Source: Bos javanicus (Eukaryota > Chordata > Mammalia > Artiodactyla > Bovidae). From it: a stretch of 64,000 nt of DNA. The notes beneath the pieces were generated by a model. It was not told the origin of the DNA, did not search any database, and saw only the letters and a program-made list of their open reading frames with translations. Each line of letters begins with the position of its first letter. The stretch's first letter is position 1. The translations under genes were made by a program, and so were the position numbers. Below are positions 1 through 11,860 of this stretch, in pieces. The stretch lies in contig NC_083883.1 in assembly GCF_032452875.1 (NCBI RefSeq), positions 59,270,698 through 59,334,697 of the forward strand, written 5' to 3'.

Positions 1-539
1 GCCAGAGGTTAGAGAGGAAGGAGGACCATTGGTCCTAGAGAAGACTGTGGGGGAGACATGTCCTCAGAAGCTGCCAAGTTGTGCTTAGGACAAAAAGGTG
101 AGGTGGACTCCTGAGAATAGATTGAGGTTATAGATGTTCTTGCCAGGACTGATCATGAGATTCAGAGGGCATGATGGAGCATAAGTGGAGAGGAGGGGTC
201 AGGTTGGGGGATGTCCAGGGTCTGGGGTGAGAGTCTGAGAGAGGAGGAAGACAGATGTTCAGGCAGACTTGGGGTACATTTTGGAGGCTGGTGTCTCAGC
301 TTAAACTGATAAAAGAAGGACTGTAATAGCATGGAGTGGGTTTTACTAAGAAGACAGAGCTATGTAGAAGCCCCCTCTCCAACCCTCTAGTGGGCTGTGT
401 TAAAGTTGAAGAAGAATTGGCCTTATCCATTCATGAAAGGTAGACCTGGATGAATAACCCTGTGGTCCCATTAATGTCCCTTTCTAGCCTTTGACCTGAC
501 CAGCTTTTCTCTATCATTCCTCCAGGGCCTGGTTGTCCA

Positions 540-800
540 TCTTAGATCCCTAGATCCATCACTAGAATCACTCCCTTGCATGTCATGTCTTCAGCTCACT
601 TATTGCCTCCTCTCTGTGCTCATGGCCATTCAGAATGTCATCAACTCTTACCTGATTTTCTTGCATAATTAGTCTTCCCATCCTCATTCTCCACTCTGCT
701 CCCTGATTCATCATCTATGCTGCTTGCATGAGTACAAATCATATCATTCCACTGCTTAAACTCCTTCAGTGGTTCCTGACTATACATGGGGTATGGCTCA
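540..800 (+). repeat. L2 LINE fragment
   Basis: The part near 690-790 (CTCCACTCTGCTCCCTGATT and ATATCATTCCACTGCTTAAA, then the CTTCAGTGGTTCCTGAC motif) is the well-known L2 3' region in sense orientation. It is old and diverged, and the left boundary is uncertain. Confidence 0.5.
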
Positions 801-819
801 TCTCCCATTCAGGGAGGTA

Positions 820-965
820 GTGTGATGCATGGGAAAGAACCCAAGAGTCTGAGCTCAGCTCATGGCAAGGCTTTGAACAACTTACCAAACTTCTCTGAGC
901 TCCAATTAGTTCCTTCTAAAATCATTGAACAATCAGAATAATTTCTACTGTGAAGGATTTCTGGG
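820..965 (+). repeat. MIR SINE fragment
   Basis: It carries degraded MIR core motifs: a trait-like ACCCAAGAGTCTGAG start, an ACTTACCAAACTTCTCTGAG core and a TTCTACTGTGAAGGATT end. Sense orientation. Short and diverged. Confidence 0.45.
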
Positions 966-1084
966 AAGATCTAATAAGAAAATATATAGACAGCATGAGC
1001 AACTGGACCTTGAAAAGGAATAATTCTTCTGCTTAACAAGATGGGAAGGCAATTGAAGACCTACTGTGCCTGTTGTCTTCTTAG

Positions 1085-1530
1085 TTTTAGCTCCAAGCAA
1101 TCCTTTTACACTCTTCTCAACCCTTGCTTCCCCCGCTGCCCTGGCCCCTGTCACAACCCTTCACTAACCATTTATACCATTTTCTTGTGTCTCCCTTCCC
1201 CAGCACCTGCTCTTTTTTGCTTGCAATGGTTGTCTGTTTACCTGAGTGGCTCTTCCTACCCCTTCTTTGTTTGGCTCAAAAAGGTAACTCTTTCATGAAG
1301 CCATTCCTGACTGCCAAGGTAGTTAAATGCCCCTCTTTGGTATTTCAAGCATGCCTCCTTTATAGGGATTGTCATTTGAACTGAGTGCTCATTAACAAGA
1401 GGACCTCTGAGACTCTGAGGTCCTTATGGGAGGGACTGGGTCTTAGGCATCTTTGGTTCCCAGTAGGAGTACAGAGCTTGCCACATTATGGGTCATGAGT
1501 CAAGGTTCATTGGATGAATGAGTCACGGAC
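1085..1530 (+). repeat. L2 LINE 3' end
   Basis: The order of motifs matches an L2 3' end in sense: TTGTCTGTTTACCTG, a CATGAAGCCATTCCTGACTG motif, TCTGAGGTCCTTATGGGAGG-like text, GGGACTGGGTCTTAGGCATC, then a GGTTCATTGGATGAATGAG tail. Open frames at 1041-1298 and 1124-1384 are inside it and are not genes. Confidence 0.6.
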
Positions 1531-1980
1531 CCCACTTATCACAAAGGTTGGGCTCAGTGTGTGTGCAACTGCATGTGAGCATGTTAAGTTGAAAGAAAAA
1601 GGTAGCTTGAATGTCAGGATTGTCTGCTAAGAGGATTCTGGTGAAGGATAACAGAGCTCTTAAAAACAAGACACTGGATCCAGTGTAGACCCATGGGCAT
1701 AGTAAAAGGACAGTAACACTCCCAAGATGCTCTGTTTCTTGTTGTAATACATCTCTACATTTTCATCTCTACCTGCTTCACCTTCCTGCTTCTCTAGTTC
1801 AAGTTCTTGCCTCTGTTTATTCTAGACTTTCTGTATGCCACGGACTTCGGCCTGCATTTAGCTTTTTCTTGCTCTGAAGCTGGACCTGGCTGAACGTTAT
1901 CTTTCTGTTTTGTCTCAGCCAGTGCCATCAGGACAAAGAGCCCTCTCTTGTTCACTGTAGCAGTCTCAGTTCCTGGTACA

Positions 1981-2247
1981 TGCTGCTAAGTCGCTTCAGT
2001 CGTGTCCGACTCTGTGCAACCCCATAGACGGCAGCCCACCAGGCTCCGCTGTCCCTGGGATTCTCCAGGCAAGAACACTGGAGTGGGTTGCCATTTCCTT
2101 CTCCCGTGCATGAAAGTGAAAAGTAAAAGTGAAGTAGCTCAGTTGTGTCCGACTCTTATCGACCCAATGGACTGCAGCCCACCAGGGTCCTTGGTCCATG
2201 GGATTTGCCAGGCAAGAGTACTGGAGTGGGCTGCCATTGCCTTCTCC
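1981..2247 (-). mobile_element. Bov-A2 SINE with target-site duplication
   Basis: Dimeric ruminant SINE in reverse orientation: it opens TGCTGCTAAGTCGCTTCAGT and contains two diagnostic TCCAGGCAAGA segments followed by GGAGTGGG. The direct repeat TCCTGGTACA at 1971-1980 and 2248-2257 is the target-site duplication, so both ends are defined. The open frame at 2002-2502 runs out of this element and is not a gene. Confidence 0.95.
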
Positions 2248-4053
2248 TCCTGGTACATAGTAGGTGCTTTAGTTACTCTGAATTTCATAAGTCTCCATAA
2301 TTACCCCTTAAGTTTTCCCTCACCTGGCCAGTATCATAGTTCTGAATTCCCCAGAGGAACCTGGTTCAGGATTCACCTTAGTCCAGCACAAAGACGGGGA
2401 GTTATCTCAGCCATGGCTTCCTGGACTCACCTCTTTAGCAAGGACTGTGGTGACAGTGAGAGGTGGGCAGGCACTCAAATCCTGTCTGTTATACGCCTGT
2501 AGATGCACATCCTAGAACTAGAGTTGCTGTCCATCTCCTCCAAAGAGGGGCCACCATACTCAGAAGCCTATTCTTGGAATTCCTGAGTCACAGGTGGGAA
2601 GATGACTTGTTCAGTTTCCACTGGGCTACTTGACCTGGAGTTATTTCTGTTTGGGAGCACCATGGGTGCTCCCCATGGGCTATATAGTTCAGAGAACCAT
2701 GAAAAAAAAGGGCATTTAGTGTCTTATTCCACCTCTCAGTATAACCCAGTCCTTGCTAAAGGGCATACCCTAGACCAGGGAGCAAAGGGAGGTGTTGGCA
2801 TCCCATCCCATGGCTCTGCTCCCTCCATATGGTTGACCTGACCATTCCATCCTGATAGTAATGGTACCCCACTGGAGACCACCTCTTTGCTTTAACACCC
2901 AGCACTTGCAAATCCAGACAGCACCCCCCACACCCCACCCCCCCACAGTAGCACACCCTTGCGAGCTCAAACTCTGCTGCTGGTGCTGCAGCCCTGCCAC
3001 CTGCTTCCTCTACTGAAGGCTCCTTTGCAGGGGATGAGCTGGCTTCCAGCACAGTCAGTATTCTGGGTGGAGGTAGGTGGGGGTGAGGGGGTCTGCCCAC
3101 CTGCTCAACTTTGGTGAAGGAAAAACTCTTGAGTCAATCTGCCAGTTTCTTGTTTCTCTAAGCAGAGGTGCTCTTACTTTCTACCCTTTGTTAGCAACTT
3201 CTTTTCACTAACGGCAAGAAAGAGGCACCCTACCCACTTTTGTTTATCTAACACATGCCCAAGACCCCACTGAACACCCCCTCTGGTGCAAGGTTTGCCG
3301 TGGGCAGTACACATCTCTGTTCCAGGATGTGTCACGTTAGACTGCAGCTGTTTCTGCGCCTGTCTCCACCTCCCCACACGCAACATCGGGCTTAGGCAGC
3401 AGGGAGTGTCATACGCATACAGTTCCAGGTCTCTTCGCTGTGCTGGGTGTGTGGTGAGACACCCACTAAAGTGCCTGATGGGGCTGGCAGGCTGCCCGGT
3501 TTAATGGGAGAGGAACTTCCTCAAGTGAGAAGACAGGGACTGGGTTTCAGCCTTGATATTTACTATTCCTGTGACCTTGAGACGTTAGTTATTAAACTCC
3601 ATGACCTGGATTTACCAACTATTTGACTCACCTGTACAGGACTGAGATTCAGCTGACTCGGCCACCATACAGTGGTGAGTCATCTTCATGTAGTCTGCTA
3701 TGTGCCGCTCTAACCACCTTTATCCCTCCCCTGGAACCCCAGGATCTCCCCGAATAGTAACCAGAGGACTGATGCACATTGGGATCATTGCACCTCACTA
3801 TGGCCCTATAGCTGACACCTCTTCTGATTAGTGAGCACACCCCTGTCCTCCCTGCTGATACATACTGTGAATAACATATTGTGAATATCACCCCTGACTC
3901 TGCTATAGGATCAGGTGGCACCAAATGATATGGTTTACATGTAAACACTTTGCAAACTGGAAAGGGCTGAACACAGATTCATCCTATCCATAATTCCTGG
4001 GAAGGGATAAAAGCCCAGAAGAGGGCAGGGGCGTATTTTGTAGTTGTAGCTCA

Positions 4054-4279
4054 TGTGTGCATGCTAAGTCACTGCAGTTGTGTCCGACTCTTTGCAGACC
4101 CTATGGCCTGTGACCTTCCAGGCTCCTGTGTCCTAGAGATTCTCCAGGCAAGAATATCGGAGTTGGTTGCCAGGTCCTCCTCCAGGGGATCTTCCCCATC
4201 CAGGAGTTGAACCTGTACCTCTTCTATCTCCTGCACTGGCAGGCAGGTTCTTTGTCACTAGCACCACCTGGGAAACCCC
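4054..4279 (-). mobile_element. Bov-tA SINE
   Basis: Reverse-oriented tRNA-Glu-derived ruminant SINE: ATGCTAAGTCACTGCAGTTG at the left, the central CCAGGCAAGAATATCGGAGT and the tRNA-like head ending CACCTGGGAAACCCC at the right. Only a weak flanking AGTTGT duplication is visible. Confidence 0.92.
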
Positions 4280-4639
4280 AGTTGTGACTCACCCTCTACT
4301 TAATTGAAGACTGAGGAAGGAATTGGCGGGGAGTCTGAGAGGCTCCTGAACTGCCTGAAAAGAACCCACACACAATTTTGCATAGACCTCAGGATGGCAA
4401 GAGGGAGCTGTTCTCATAAGCATCCTTAAAGTGACTTGTCCAGATTCCTGCCTGTAGCAGCCTGGGATTCAATTTGCAGCTCTTTGAATCCCACACACTC
4501 TCAGATGTGCTTCTCTGGCCAGCCCTATCGCCACAGTTAGAAGCCCATTTTACTGGAGCTTAGCTGTGCAGCAAGCCAGCCCCCCTCCCCACCAGGTAGG
4601 ATGGGAGCAGCCAGAGAGTGAAGGGCAAGGGGAGGAGAG

Positions 4640-4860
4640 CAGGCTCACCCGAATGAGGCTTTGCACAATCCGGCATTTATGGGAAATTGGATGTGCTAAT
4701 GAACCTGAGATCCATCAGGGCTTTCTGAAGGCAGGACGGTTTCTGTCAACAGACCAATTAGCACACAATTATTTTCTCTTTCTGAAAGCTTATCTGAGGC
4801 TCTCTTTGAGCTGCACTTTCCATTACCTCTGCTGGCCCTCTTTATAATCCACCAAAGCTG
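4640..4860. other. Repeat-free intronic block, candidate conserved element
   Basis: About 220 bp with no repeat signature. It contains several homeodomain-type cores (CTAATGA near 4697, CCAATTAGC near 4756, CAATTAT near 4766), CACTTTCCATTACC, and no coding features. Balanced composition and such site clusters are typical of conserved developmental enhancers. Function is inferred only; conservation was not tested. Confidence 0.25.
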
Positions 4861-5924
4861 TCTGCCTCTTCTACAGGGAGAGACACAGGGTTTCCTGGAT
4901 CAACCTGCCAGGGACTCTGGGACTTTCATCACTCCACAGGTTCAGGGGTCCTTGGCTCATCCCGCTTGTCAAGTCAGTGCTCAGGCACCATCTGCAAGAG
5001 GACCCTCTACAGCTCCCCTCCTGCTTCCCACCTCCTTGCTTCTCTGGGAGGTCAGAGGTGGCTCAGGGCAGAGGAGCCATGGAAAGGGCAGTGACTCTGG
5101 GATCTGGTAAAACCTGAGTGAGCCTTCCTCACTTGTGGAGATCTGGCTTGAATCATTCCCTCTAACAAGAAATGAACAGGGGGATCGCAGTTTCTATCTC
5201 TTCCTTGTTCCCATCCTTGTGCTGCAATTAACAAAGTAGAGCTACACACACCCTTTCAATGACTCACCTAATTGATTATTCTCTTTAGAACTGATCTTCG
5301 GAAATGGGCAAGTAAAGGTCAGAAAATTGCATGGGAGCCGGCCCTAGAATGTTGAACAAGATGGTGGTGAGGTTGGGGAGGGGGCAGATGAATCAGTGGT
5401 AGGGAGGGAGGGACAGGGTGGAATGAAAGAGCGGAAAGTTGCTGTGCTCTGTTCACCCCCTTGGGAGTTGTCCTACTTCTGCATAAGGCATGTAGCTTTC
5501 TCCCTGCATGGACCCGATGCTGGGAGTGGGTGGGTAGAAAAGCCAGTGCAGAACTCAGTGGCAGTGTGGTGGCCAGCTTACCTGGAGGCGGGGACAGGCA
5601 AACCTCCCAAATACCACACACCCCCATCCCACTCTGTCTTTCAGCCCACTCCATTCCAAGAGAGACAGGCTTCCCCGAATAGCTGGGCTAGTCCTTGGCC
5701 ACAGCTCCTATAGGAATTTTTGCACCATATAGATAAAGAAAGCTTTACCTTGAAATAATCCTGGTTCTGCCTTCCCACTGCAGTAGCCAGTCGCCAACTC
5801 ACTCAATACAGAGACATTATTCAGCACCAAGTGCCCACCTGTGGAGGGAGGGAGGCTCATGTATAACACTGGGATTATGTCAGTATAAACATGTTTCCAC
5901 TTGTCTGTAAACTCCTTATGGTTG

Positions 5925-6000
5925 TGACTGGCTCACTGTGAGTTTTGGATTCTCCTGGAATATTTCATAAATGAATAAATGAGTGAAAGAAAGAATGAGT
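5925..6000 (+). repeat. L2 LINE tail
   Basis: AAACTCCTTATGGTTGTGAC followed by a tail of AAATGAATAAATGAGTGAAA type matches the L2 3' terminus in sense orientation. Confidence 0.5.
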
Positions 6001-6115
6001 GAGTCAAATGAACCGTAGCCCTGCAGCTGACTGTGTGACCTTGAAGAAATCACTTAACCTATCTGGTCTTGATTTCCTCATCTGTAATCATAATATCTAA
6101 AGTCTTCTGATACAA
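6000..6115 (+). repeat. MIR SINE fragment
   Basis: GACTGTGTGACCTTGAAGAA and TTTCCTCATCTGTAATCATA are the characteristic MIR core in sense orientation. Confidence 0.7.
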
Positions 6116-6124
6116 TGCACAAAT

Positions 6125-6306
6125 TAGATGACTCGTGAGAACCTACTATATAGCAGGGAACTCTATACAATGCTCTGCGGTGACTTAAATGGGAAAAGAA
6201 ATCCAAAAAAGAGGGGATATGGGTATATTTATAGCAGATTCACTTTGCTGTACAGTAGAAATTAACACAACACTGTGAAGCAAATATATTCCAATAAAAA
6301 ATAAAA
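6125..6306 (+). mobile_element. L1 3' end (ruminant/cetartiodactyl type)
   Basis: The 3' UTR signature is clear: ACCTACTATATAGCAGGGAA, then TTCACTTTGCTGTACAGTAG and CAATAAAAAATAAAA at the end. It is a severely 5'-truncated L1 insertion in sense orientation in the BRINP2 intron. Confidence 0.85.
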
Positions 6307-6779
6307 GAAGTCTATACAATTTGTCTTATGCCTTGTTCACCTTCTGCAGAGAGGGTAGATCACTAAAATGTTTTGGATGAGCTGGTCTGTTGACACTTGT
6401 TTTTTGGAGTGATGTCATCTACATGCGTTTAACTCCATTTTCAGCAGCCCTTTGATATGCCCTCACAGGAGACACTGGGGCCAGGAACTGAAGTCTGAGG
6501 ATTCAGAAGTCAAAATCCTGTCTCATCTACTCAATAGTGCTGAGTCTTTGGGCCCAGTATCTTCCTAAACCTTGTATCTTTCCCTGAAACATGATAGTAG
6601 TGCAATCTGTCTCAGAGTTAGTGTGAAGGTTAAATGGGACGATCTTGGAGGATGAGCCTGGGAACTGTAGAGGGGTTTCCTGCCTCTGTCATGGCCTTGA
6701 TCCTATTCCCCATCCAGGCTGGGTCTTGCTGCTTCTCATGCCCAGGATCTGTTGCTTGCCCTGTAGTCTTTCTCTTCCA

Positions 6780-7335
6780 ATTCTCCTCTTCGCTCTTATC
6801 CTTTAAGACCAATTTATGGATCACCTCCTCCATGAAGCCTTTTCCTACTACTTTAAGCAACAACGTTTTTTTCCCTTTTCTCTCTTCACTGTATTAGTAT
6901 CACACCATCTCTCATTTACTGTGTTCCAAATGTAGTTTTCAGGACTAACTATACTAAATTCTCTTTAATGATGTCACTTACACTTTGGAATTCACTGTGA
7001 TAACTGGCAGAGTGGCAGACACATTACATCTCACACTATCAAGCCCATATGTTGTAGATCATGCCGCCCCTTCTTTTTCTGAGAGTACTTCCCCTCCATT
7101 CTCTTCCTGTCCATGTTTTACTCATCTTGAAGGAACAACTCAGTTGCTCTCTCCTCTGAAACTCCTTCCCTTGCTTAGAACTGCACTTTCCTCAGGGCTC
7201 ATTATGACACGTTGCCTCTTCCCCACCTGGAGGTGTATCAATCAGTTGGGTATGTACCTGTCTTCCCATAGGTTGTAACCTCCTGGAGGATACACAATAT
7301 AACCTGTACATCTTTGTGTCTACCTCTCCACCCCT
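6780..7335 (+). repeat. L2 LINE fragments
   Basis: Two collinear L2 pieces. The first has ACCTCCTCCATGAAGCCTTT. The second has CTCATCTTGAAGGAACAACT, then GGTTGTAACCTCCTGGAGGA and CATCTTTGTGTCTACC. The open frames at 6634 and 6985 lie inside them. Confidence 0.6.
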
Positions 7336-7354
7336 CAAAGCCTGAAACATATTA

Positions 7355-7455
7355 CTCACACACACTCTAATTTATTGAGTACGTATTAGGTGCCAGCCAC
7401 TGCGTTAATTGCTGTTGACAACCTCATGAGCAAAATAACTATGAATTGACCTCTA
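7355..7455 (-). repeat. MIR SINE fragment
   Basis: TTTATTGAGTACGTATTAGG and TGCCAGCCACTGCGTTAATT match the MIR 3' part in reverse orientation. Confidence 0.5.
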
Positions 7456-8451
7456 TGGAGCCTTTCATGTGTGGAGGACTCAGGCTTTAAATACTTGCAG
7501 AAAAGGATGAAAAACTCCAAGTCATCTGCTTGCTGCAGAGCAGAGGTGCCTGGAGCTAGGCGAGAAGGTCAGAGGTATCAGAGCCGACTTCCTTGAAGAA
7601 CTCTGAGAAAGGCACTCTATGAATGTTTGATAAATTGCAGGGAATTGAACAGTGGCTGCCCAATAAATACCAGTTGATTGGTTGATTGATTGTTGGCAGA
7701 GCCTCCCGAGATCCTGAAAAGAAAGGGCCTCAGGTCCCCATCAGTCTTATTACATAATTATTTCAGTGCATTTAAAGCTCCCCATTTTTCATCTTATACT
7801 TTAAACATCAGGGAAAAACTGATAGTCCAACTTTATAATATTTTAACATGACTCTGTGGTGTTTTGGAATATTACATAGCTATAAGAGATTATGTATATT
7901 TAATATACTTATTAAAATATGCAGTAAGCCCACGGCTGATTTTCTCTAAGGACGTCTCAGTGCCGAGGTGGAACTTAAATGTTTAATATTAATAATAATA
8001 CTCATAACTCATATTTCTCTAGTGTGTTTCATCTTTGGGATCCCTAAAGCCTGTGAGCACCACATCAAGTGGCTACAGCTGGGCTGGCCAGTGGGCTGAC
8101 AGCATCTGCATCTGGCCTCCGGTCTTCCTCTGGGGGAGGAGATGGGGGAACTCCAGTGTGGAGGCTCAGCTTCCTCTTCCTACACTGTTTCTTTTTTTCA
8201 GACACAAAGTCCCCCTGGCTTCTCTGAAAGGCTTGCACTTCTGGACAGCTGCTGCTGCCAGCCTACACCACTGATATTCCCTGTCTCAGAACAAGGGGAA
8301 AAGTGGCTTCATGCTCCCAGGGTAGGACGAGCCATGTCCTTCCTTGGGCCAGTCCAGGACAGGACACAGAGCCTGAGAATGGCTGACCGGAAGAGAGCAG
8401 GGCAAAGGGAAAGCCTTGGCTTGTTGTCTAAACCCGCCCTTCCTTCTCTAG

Positions 8452-8557
8452 GTCACGGAGACCAGAACTGGCCCCCTGGGCTGCAGCAACTACGACAACC
8501 TGGACTCAGTCAGCTCTGTTCTGGTACAGAGTCCAGAGAACAAGGTGCAGCTGCTCG
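8452..8557 (+). CDS. BRINP2: BRINP2 coding exon (fourth from last)
   Basis: This 106-bp exon encodes about residues 224-258 of BRINP2, starting [20 protein letters not shown] and ending in KVQLL plus the first base of a glycine codon. BRINP2 is a neural glycoprotein of the secretory pathway whose family is induced by BMP and retinoic acid and restrains cell-cycle progression in neural cells. The acceptor AG is at 8450-8451 behind a pyrimidine tract and the donor GTAAGG begins at 8558. The exon enters in phase 0 and leaves in phase 1, which matches the next exon exactly. The segment lies at the C-terminal edge of the MACPF-like region. Family identity comes from remembered BRINP2 sequence; BRINP1 and BRINP3 fit less well across the whole C terminus. 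Upstream coding exons are not in the window. Confidence 0.93.
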
Positions 8558-8693
8558 GTAAGGTACCCTGTGGTGATTTTCACACTTTCCATAGCTGGTT
8601 AAAAAAAAGAAAAAGTTTAGATCACCCAAAGGAAAAGGTCCCATCTGCCCCATTTGGCTAAACCCTTCCAAAGACAAGAACTACCCCTAGTTC

Positions 8694-8994
8694 ATTCTGA
8701 AGGAGATCAGCCCTGGGATTTCTTTGGAAGGAATGATGCTAAAGCTGAAACTCCAGTACTTTGGTTACCTCATGCAAAGAGTTGACTCATTGGAAAAGAC
8801 TCTGATGCTGGGAGGGATTGGGGGCAGGAGGAGAAGGGGACGACAGAGGATGAGATGGCTGGATGGCATCACTGACTCAATGGACGTGAGTCTGAGTGAA
8901 CTCCAGGAGTTGGTGATGGACAGGGAGGCCTGGCGTGCTGCGATTCATGGGGTCGCAAAGAGTCGGACACGACTGAGTGACTGAACTGAACTGA
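8694..8994 (+). mobile_element. BovB LINE 3' end with target-site duplication
   Basis: 5'-truncated RTE-type LINE. Open frame 8724-8984 reads as the C-terminal end of the BovB polyprotein ([48 protein letters not shown]) and stays open for 86 codons. The element ends in repeated GAACT. The perfect 11-bp direct repeat ACCCCTAGTTC at 8683-8693 and 8995-9005 defines the insertion. It sits in the sense orientation close to a BRINP2 splice donor. Confidence 0.95.
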
Positions 8995-10519
8995 ACCCCT
9001 AGTTCTGGGACCTGTAATTAACAACTTCCCATCACTCTTTGGAGAAAACTTCTGGTTTTCATGGTTTACTTTACACCTCAATCATTGCTCAAACCACTTG
9101 ACGCCTGAATCCTCCTACCTCCCAGTCCTGCCCAAGATCTCTGTCACTATGCTACTGTAAGAGCACACCCATCCTTCTATGCCTTGATCTAGCTGGGCAA
9201 TCTCCCTTGTTGTCCAAAGAACCCTCTGCTTTATCCTAAGGACACAGTGGGGAACAGCTGGTCTTTGCAGAGCGATCATGGGACATCATCTCTAGCTCAA
9301 CTAAGAGCTACACAAAACGTGGGGCTACTGGTTATCCTGAGAATGGTCCCTACCTTTTGTTACTAGTCTGCATCCTTCCATGGGAGATCAAAGCCAGGAG
9401 AAGAGTTTGAAAGGAATGGGAGCCTCAACCAGGGACAGAACAAGCAGAAACAGAAAGGCAAAAGGAACAGGAATGACACTAGGTCTGGAGGCTGGGAGAT
9501 AAGGGGATGCACTCAGGTGTCCCCCAAGCATCCCAGGGGCAGAGCTATGTAGATGGAGTCAGAGCTGTTTGGCAGTGGGGAACATTCATTCTTCTTAAGG
9601 CCTAATGGAATTGAACTCTGTTTAAGATATGATTGTCTTGGTATTATAAAATCAATAGCCCTCACCCAGGATCTACGATGACAAATTCCAGCCAACCTAA
9701 GTCAGATGCAACCCCTGAATGCTTTAGGCATCAAGAAACATAATAAAAAGGAGGAAAAGCCTCCTTTCTTAAAAGCCTCACAATGCAATTAGCATCCCTC
9801 TTCTCCTAGGTCCCTGGGTGGAATGGGTTTGTGTCTGGAAATTAGCGATGAGTGAAGTTCAGAGTGTCTGGTGGTTCATTTGGAATAGTTTATGCCATTT
9901 AATTTTATAGCCCATCACTCATGCAGACATTGCTCAGGGCACTTATTTTATAGCAATGGGAAATGTTATGGGGAGGAGGAGGGAGCTAATGGGGGAGGTG
10001 AGAGGAAAGGGCTTGGAGAGGGGTGAGTGTGGGAAGCAAGCACGTGTGGACAGGGTACATGGGGAGGGCTGCCCAAGTGCCACTGCAGGGACATCGTCAG
10101 GAAAGAGAAATGTAGGAGCAGTTCTGAACAGGAGTAGATCTCAAACAAGAGCAACAAACATCTACTACAGCTGCAATTCTAAGTTTTATTTTAAGGTCTG
10201 CTGACACCAGGATACATCCTTTGGACTCTGATTTCCTGCCAAGGTCAAGGGTGTGACGATAAAGAGCCGGCAGATATTTGATGAAAGGGGAGCCCATCCC
10301 ATCCAGAAGTCCTCTCGTCCCTCACTGTCTTGGCACAGTGTCTCCTAGGGTCCCTATTCAGGGAGCCTCCTGTGGGTCTTACCTCGAACCTGGCCAGCTT
10401 GCATCCCAAGGCATGCCTGTGATTCATTCACCTCTTCATAGGCTTCCAACAGCCACCACGTCTAGCTAGAAGCCAACTAGGAGTCTATCCTGCTGCTGAT
10501 AAACCAATGTCCACCACTC

Positions 10520-10716
10520 CAGTGGTGCTAGTGTTAAAGAACCCGCCTGCCAATCAGGAGACACAAGAGACATGGTTTCAATCTCTGGATTGGGAGAAGG
10601 GCATGGCAACCCACTCCAGTATTCATGCCTGAGAAATCCTATGAACAGAGGGGCCTGGTGGGCTACAGTCCTTAGGATTGCAAAGAGTCAGACATGACTG
10701 AAGTGACTTCGCAAGC
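10520..10716 (+). mobile_element. Bov-tA SINE
   Basis: Sense copy with a shortened tRNA head (AGTGTTAAAGAACCCGCCTG), the body GGCAACCCACTCCAGTATTC and the end GAGTCAGACATGACTGAAGT. Diverged. Confidence 0.9.
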
Positions 10717-11623
10717 AGGCACCACAGATGGGTAGGAAAACTGAATCTTGGAGTAACTGAGTGGATTATATTCAAGACCAGAGGCAGCTAATTAGAAAGG
10801 AGCTGAGCATTTATATCTAACTTGGGGCATCTACCACCACCTTGCTTTCATATCTCATCAAGAGTGAAAGCCTGAGATGGGCAGCCAGTCTGACACCCCT
10901 TGGGTAGGACCCAAGGGGACAAGGGCACAGTCTGACACCAAGTGGCTTTACTAGCACTGTGACTTGGGCAGACCACTGTGCTCAGGAGGATTGGACTTCC
11001 TCACCTATAAGAGCCTCGGTATGACCACAAGTGTTACCTGCAGTCATATATGGGAAGTATTACTTGGTGTCATACCTGGCCACTACATACCCACAACACC
11101 TGTCCGTACCTCCTAAGCAGGGCAGCCTCCTTGATCTTCAGGGCTAAGGTGGGAGGCCCAGGAGGGTCAGCATTTAGTAATATCCTAGGAGGCCCGCTGC
11201 TCATCTCAGAGAAGTTAGAGATAGAATGGCCCTTGGAAGCAGAGCAAAAAGTCCAACAAGCCTTGATGTTTTTCCCCCATGAGGACTCTAAGCTCTTCCT
11301 TTATCTGAAACACCGTTGCATTTCTATCCTAGAAATGCTGACGTGTAGCCAAGAAGCCCATTCATTTGATAGGCAGGTTCTCAATTTGGCTGATGTGGGG
11401 GTTCAACCAAGCCTTGAGCTTTGACGTACCCCATCTGTCACAGGGGTAGCAGTAACCCTCTGTCCCAACCAGCTTAGCAGGATCAGGCCTGGGGTGCCCA
11501 TCATTGGACCCAGGATGTACAAGTCAGCAGAACTCCAGCCAGGGACTCTGCAGCCTCGGGTGTGTGAAGGCGAGTACCCACGGGTCCCGCCCGGCAGTTT
11601 TCCCTGATCCATCTTTTCCTTAG

Positions 11624-11860
11624 GCCTGCAGGTGCTGCTGCCCGAGTACCTGCGTGAGCGCTTTGTGGCCGCTGCACTCAGCTACATCACTTGCAGCTCC
11701 GAGGGTGAGCTCATCTGCAAGGGGAATGACTGTTGGTGCAAGTGCAGCCCCACCTTCCCAGAATGCAACTGTCCTGATGCCGACATCCAGGCCATGGAGG
11801 ACAGCCTGCTGCAGATCCAGGACTCCTGGGCGACTCACAACCGGCAGTTCGAGGAGTCAG
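11624..11860 (+). CDS. BRINP2: BRINP2 coding exon (third from last), Cys-rich segment
   Basis: This 237-bp exon completes the split glycine and encodes about residues 259-337, from LQVLLPEYLRERF to NRQFEES. It contains seven cysteines in a short span (in TCSSEGELIC, NDCWCKC and ECNC), typical of the disulphide-rich linker that follows the MACPF-like region in BRINP proteins. The acceptor TAG is at 11621-11623 and the donor GTGAGC starts at 11861. Entry and exit are both phase 1, so reading continues without change into the exon at 14530. There are no stops or frameshifts in the used frame. The intron before it is 3,066 bp and the one after it 2,669 bp. The minus-strand and frame-shifted open frames over this exon are shadows. 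Confidence 0.95.

Larger units (their letters stand above)
1..8451 (+). other. BRINP2: BRINP2 intron (3' part), upstream exons outside window
   Basis: No BRINP2 coding exon is seen here. The piece expected directly upstream of VTETRTG (the MACPF-like part of the protein) is absent from every frame, so this intron is longer than 8.4 kb. It holds several L2 and MIR fragments, one Bov-A2, one Bov-tA and an L1 3' end, listed separately. Stretches 1-540, 2260-4050, 4870-5900, 6310-6780 and 7460-8450 show no repeat or gene I can name. Open frames there are short and lack splice-site context. Confidence 0.75.
8558..11623 (+). other. BRINP2: BRINP2 intron between the first two exons seen
   Basis: 3,066-bp intron with donor GTAAGG and acceptor TTTTCCTTAG. 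It contains a BovB 3' end beginning 137 bp after the donor and a Bov-tA at 10520-10716. The stretches 9010-10515 and 10730-11620 show no gene or repeat I recognise; open frames in them (for example 9956-10204 and 11050-11424) have no family resemblance. Confidence 0.85.

Noticed and set aside
2002..2502. 166-codon plus-strand open frame
   Set aside because: It begins inside a Bov-A2 SINE and runs into unique intron sequence; no gene signal.
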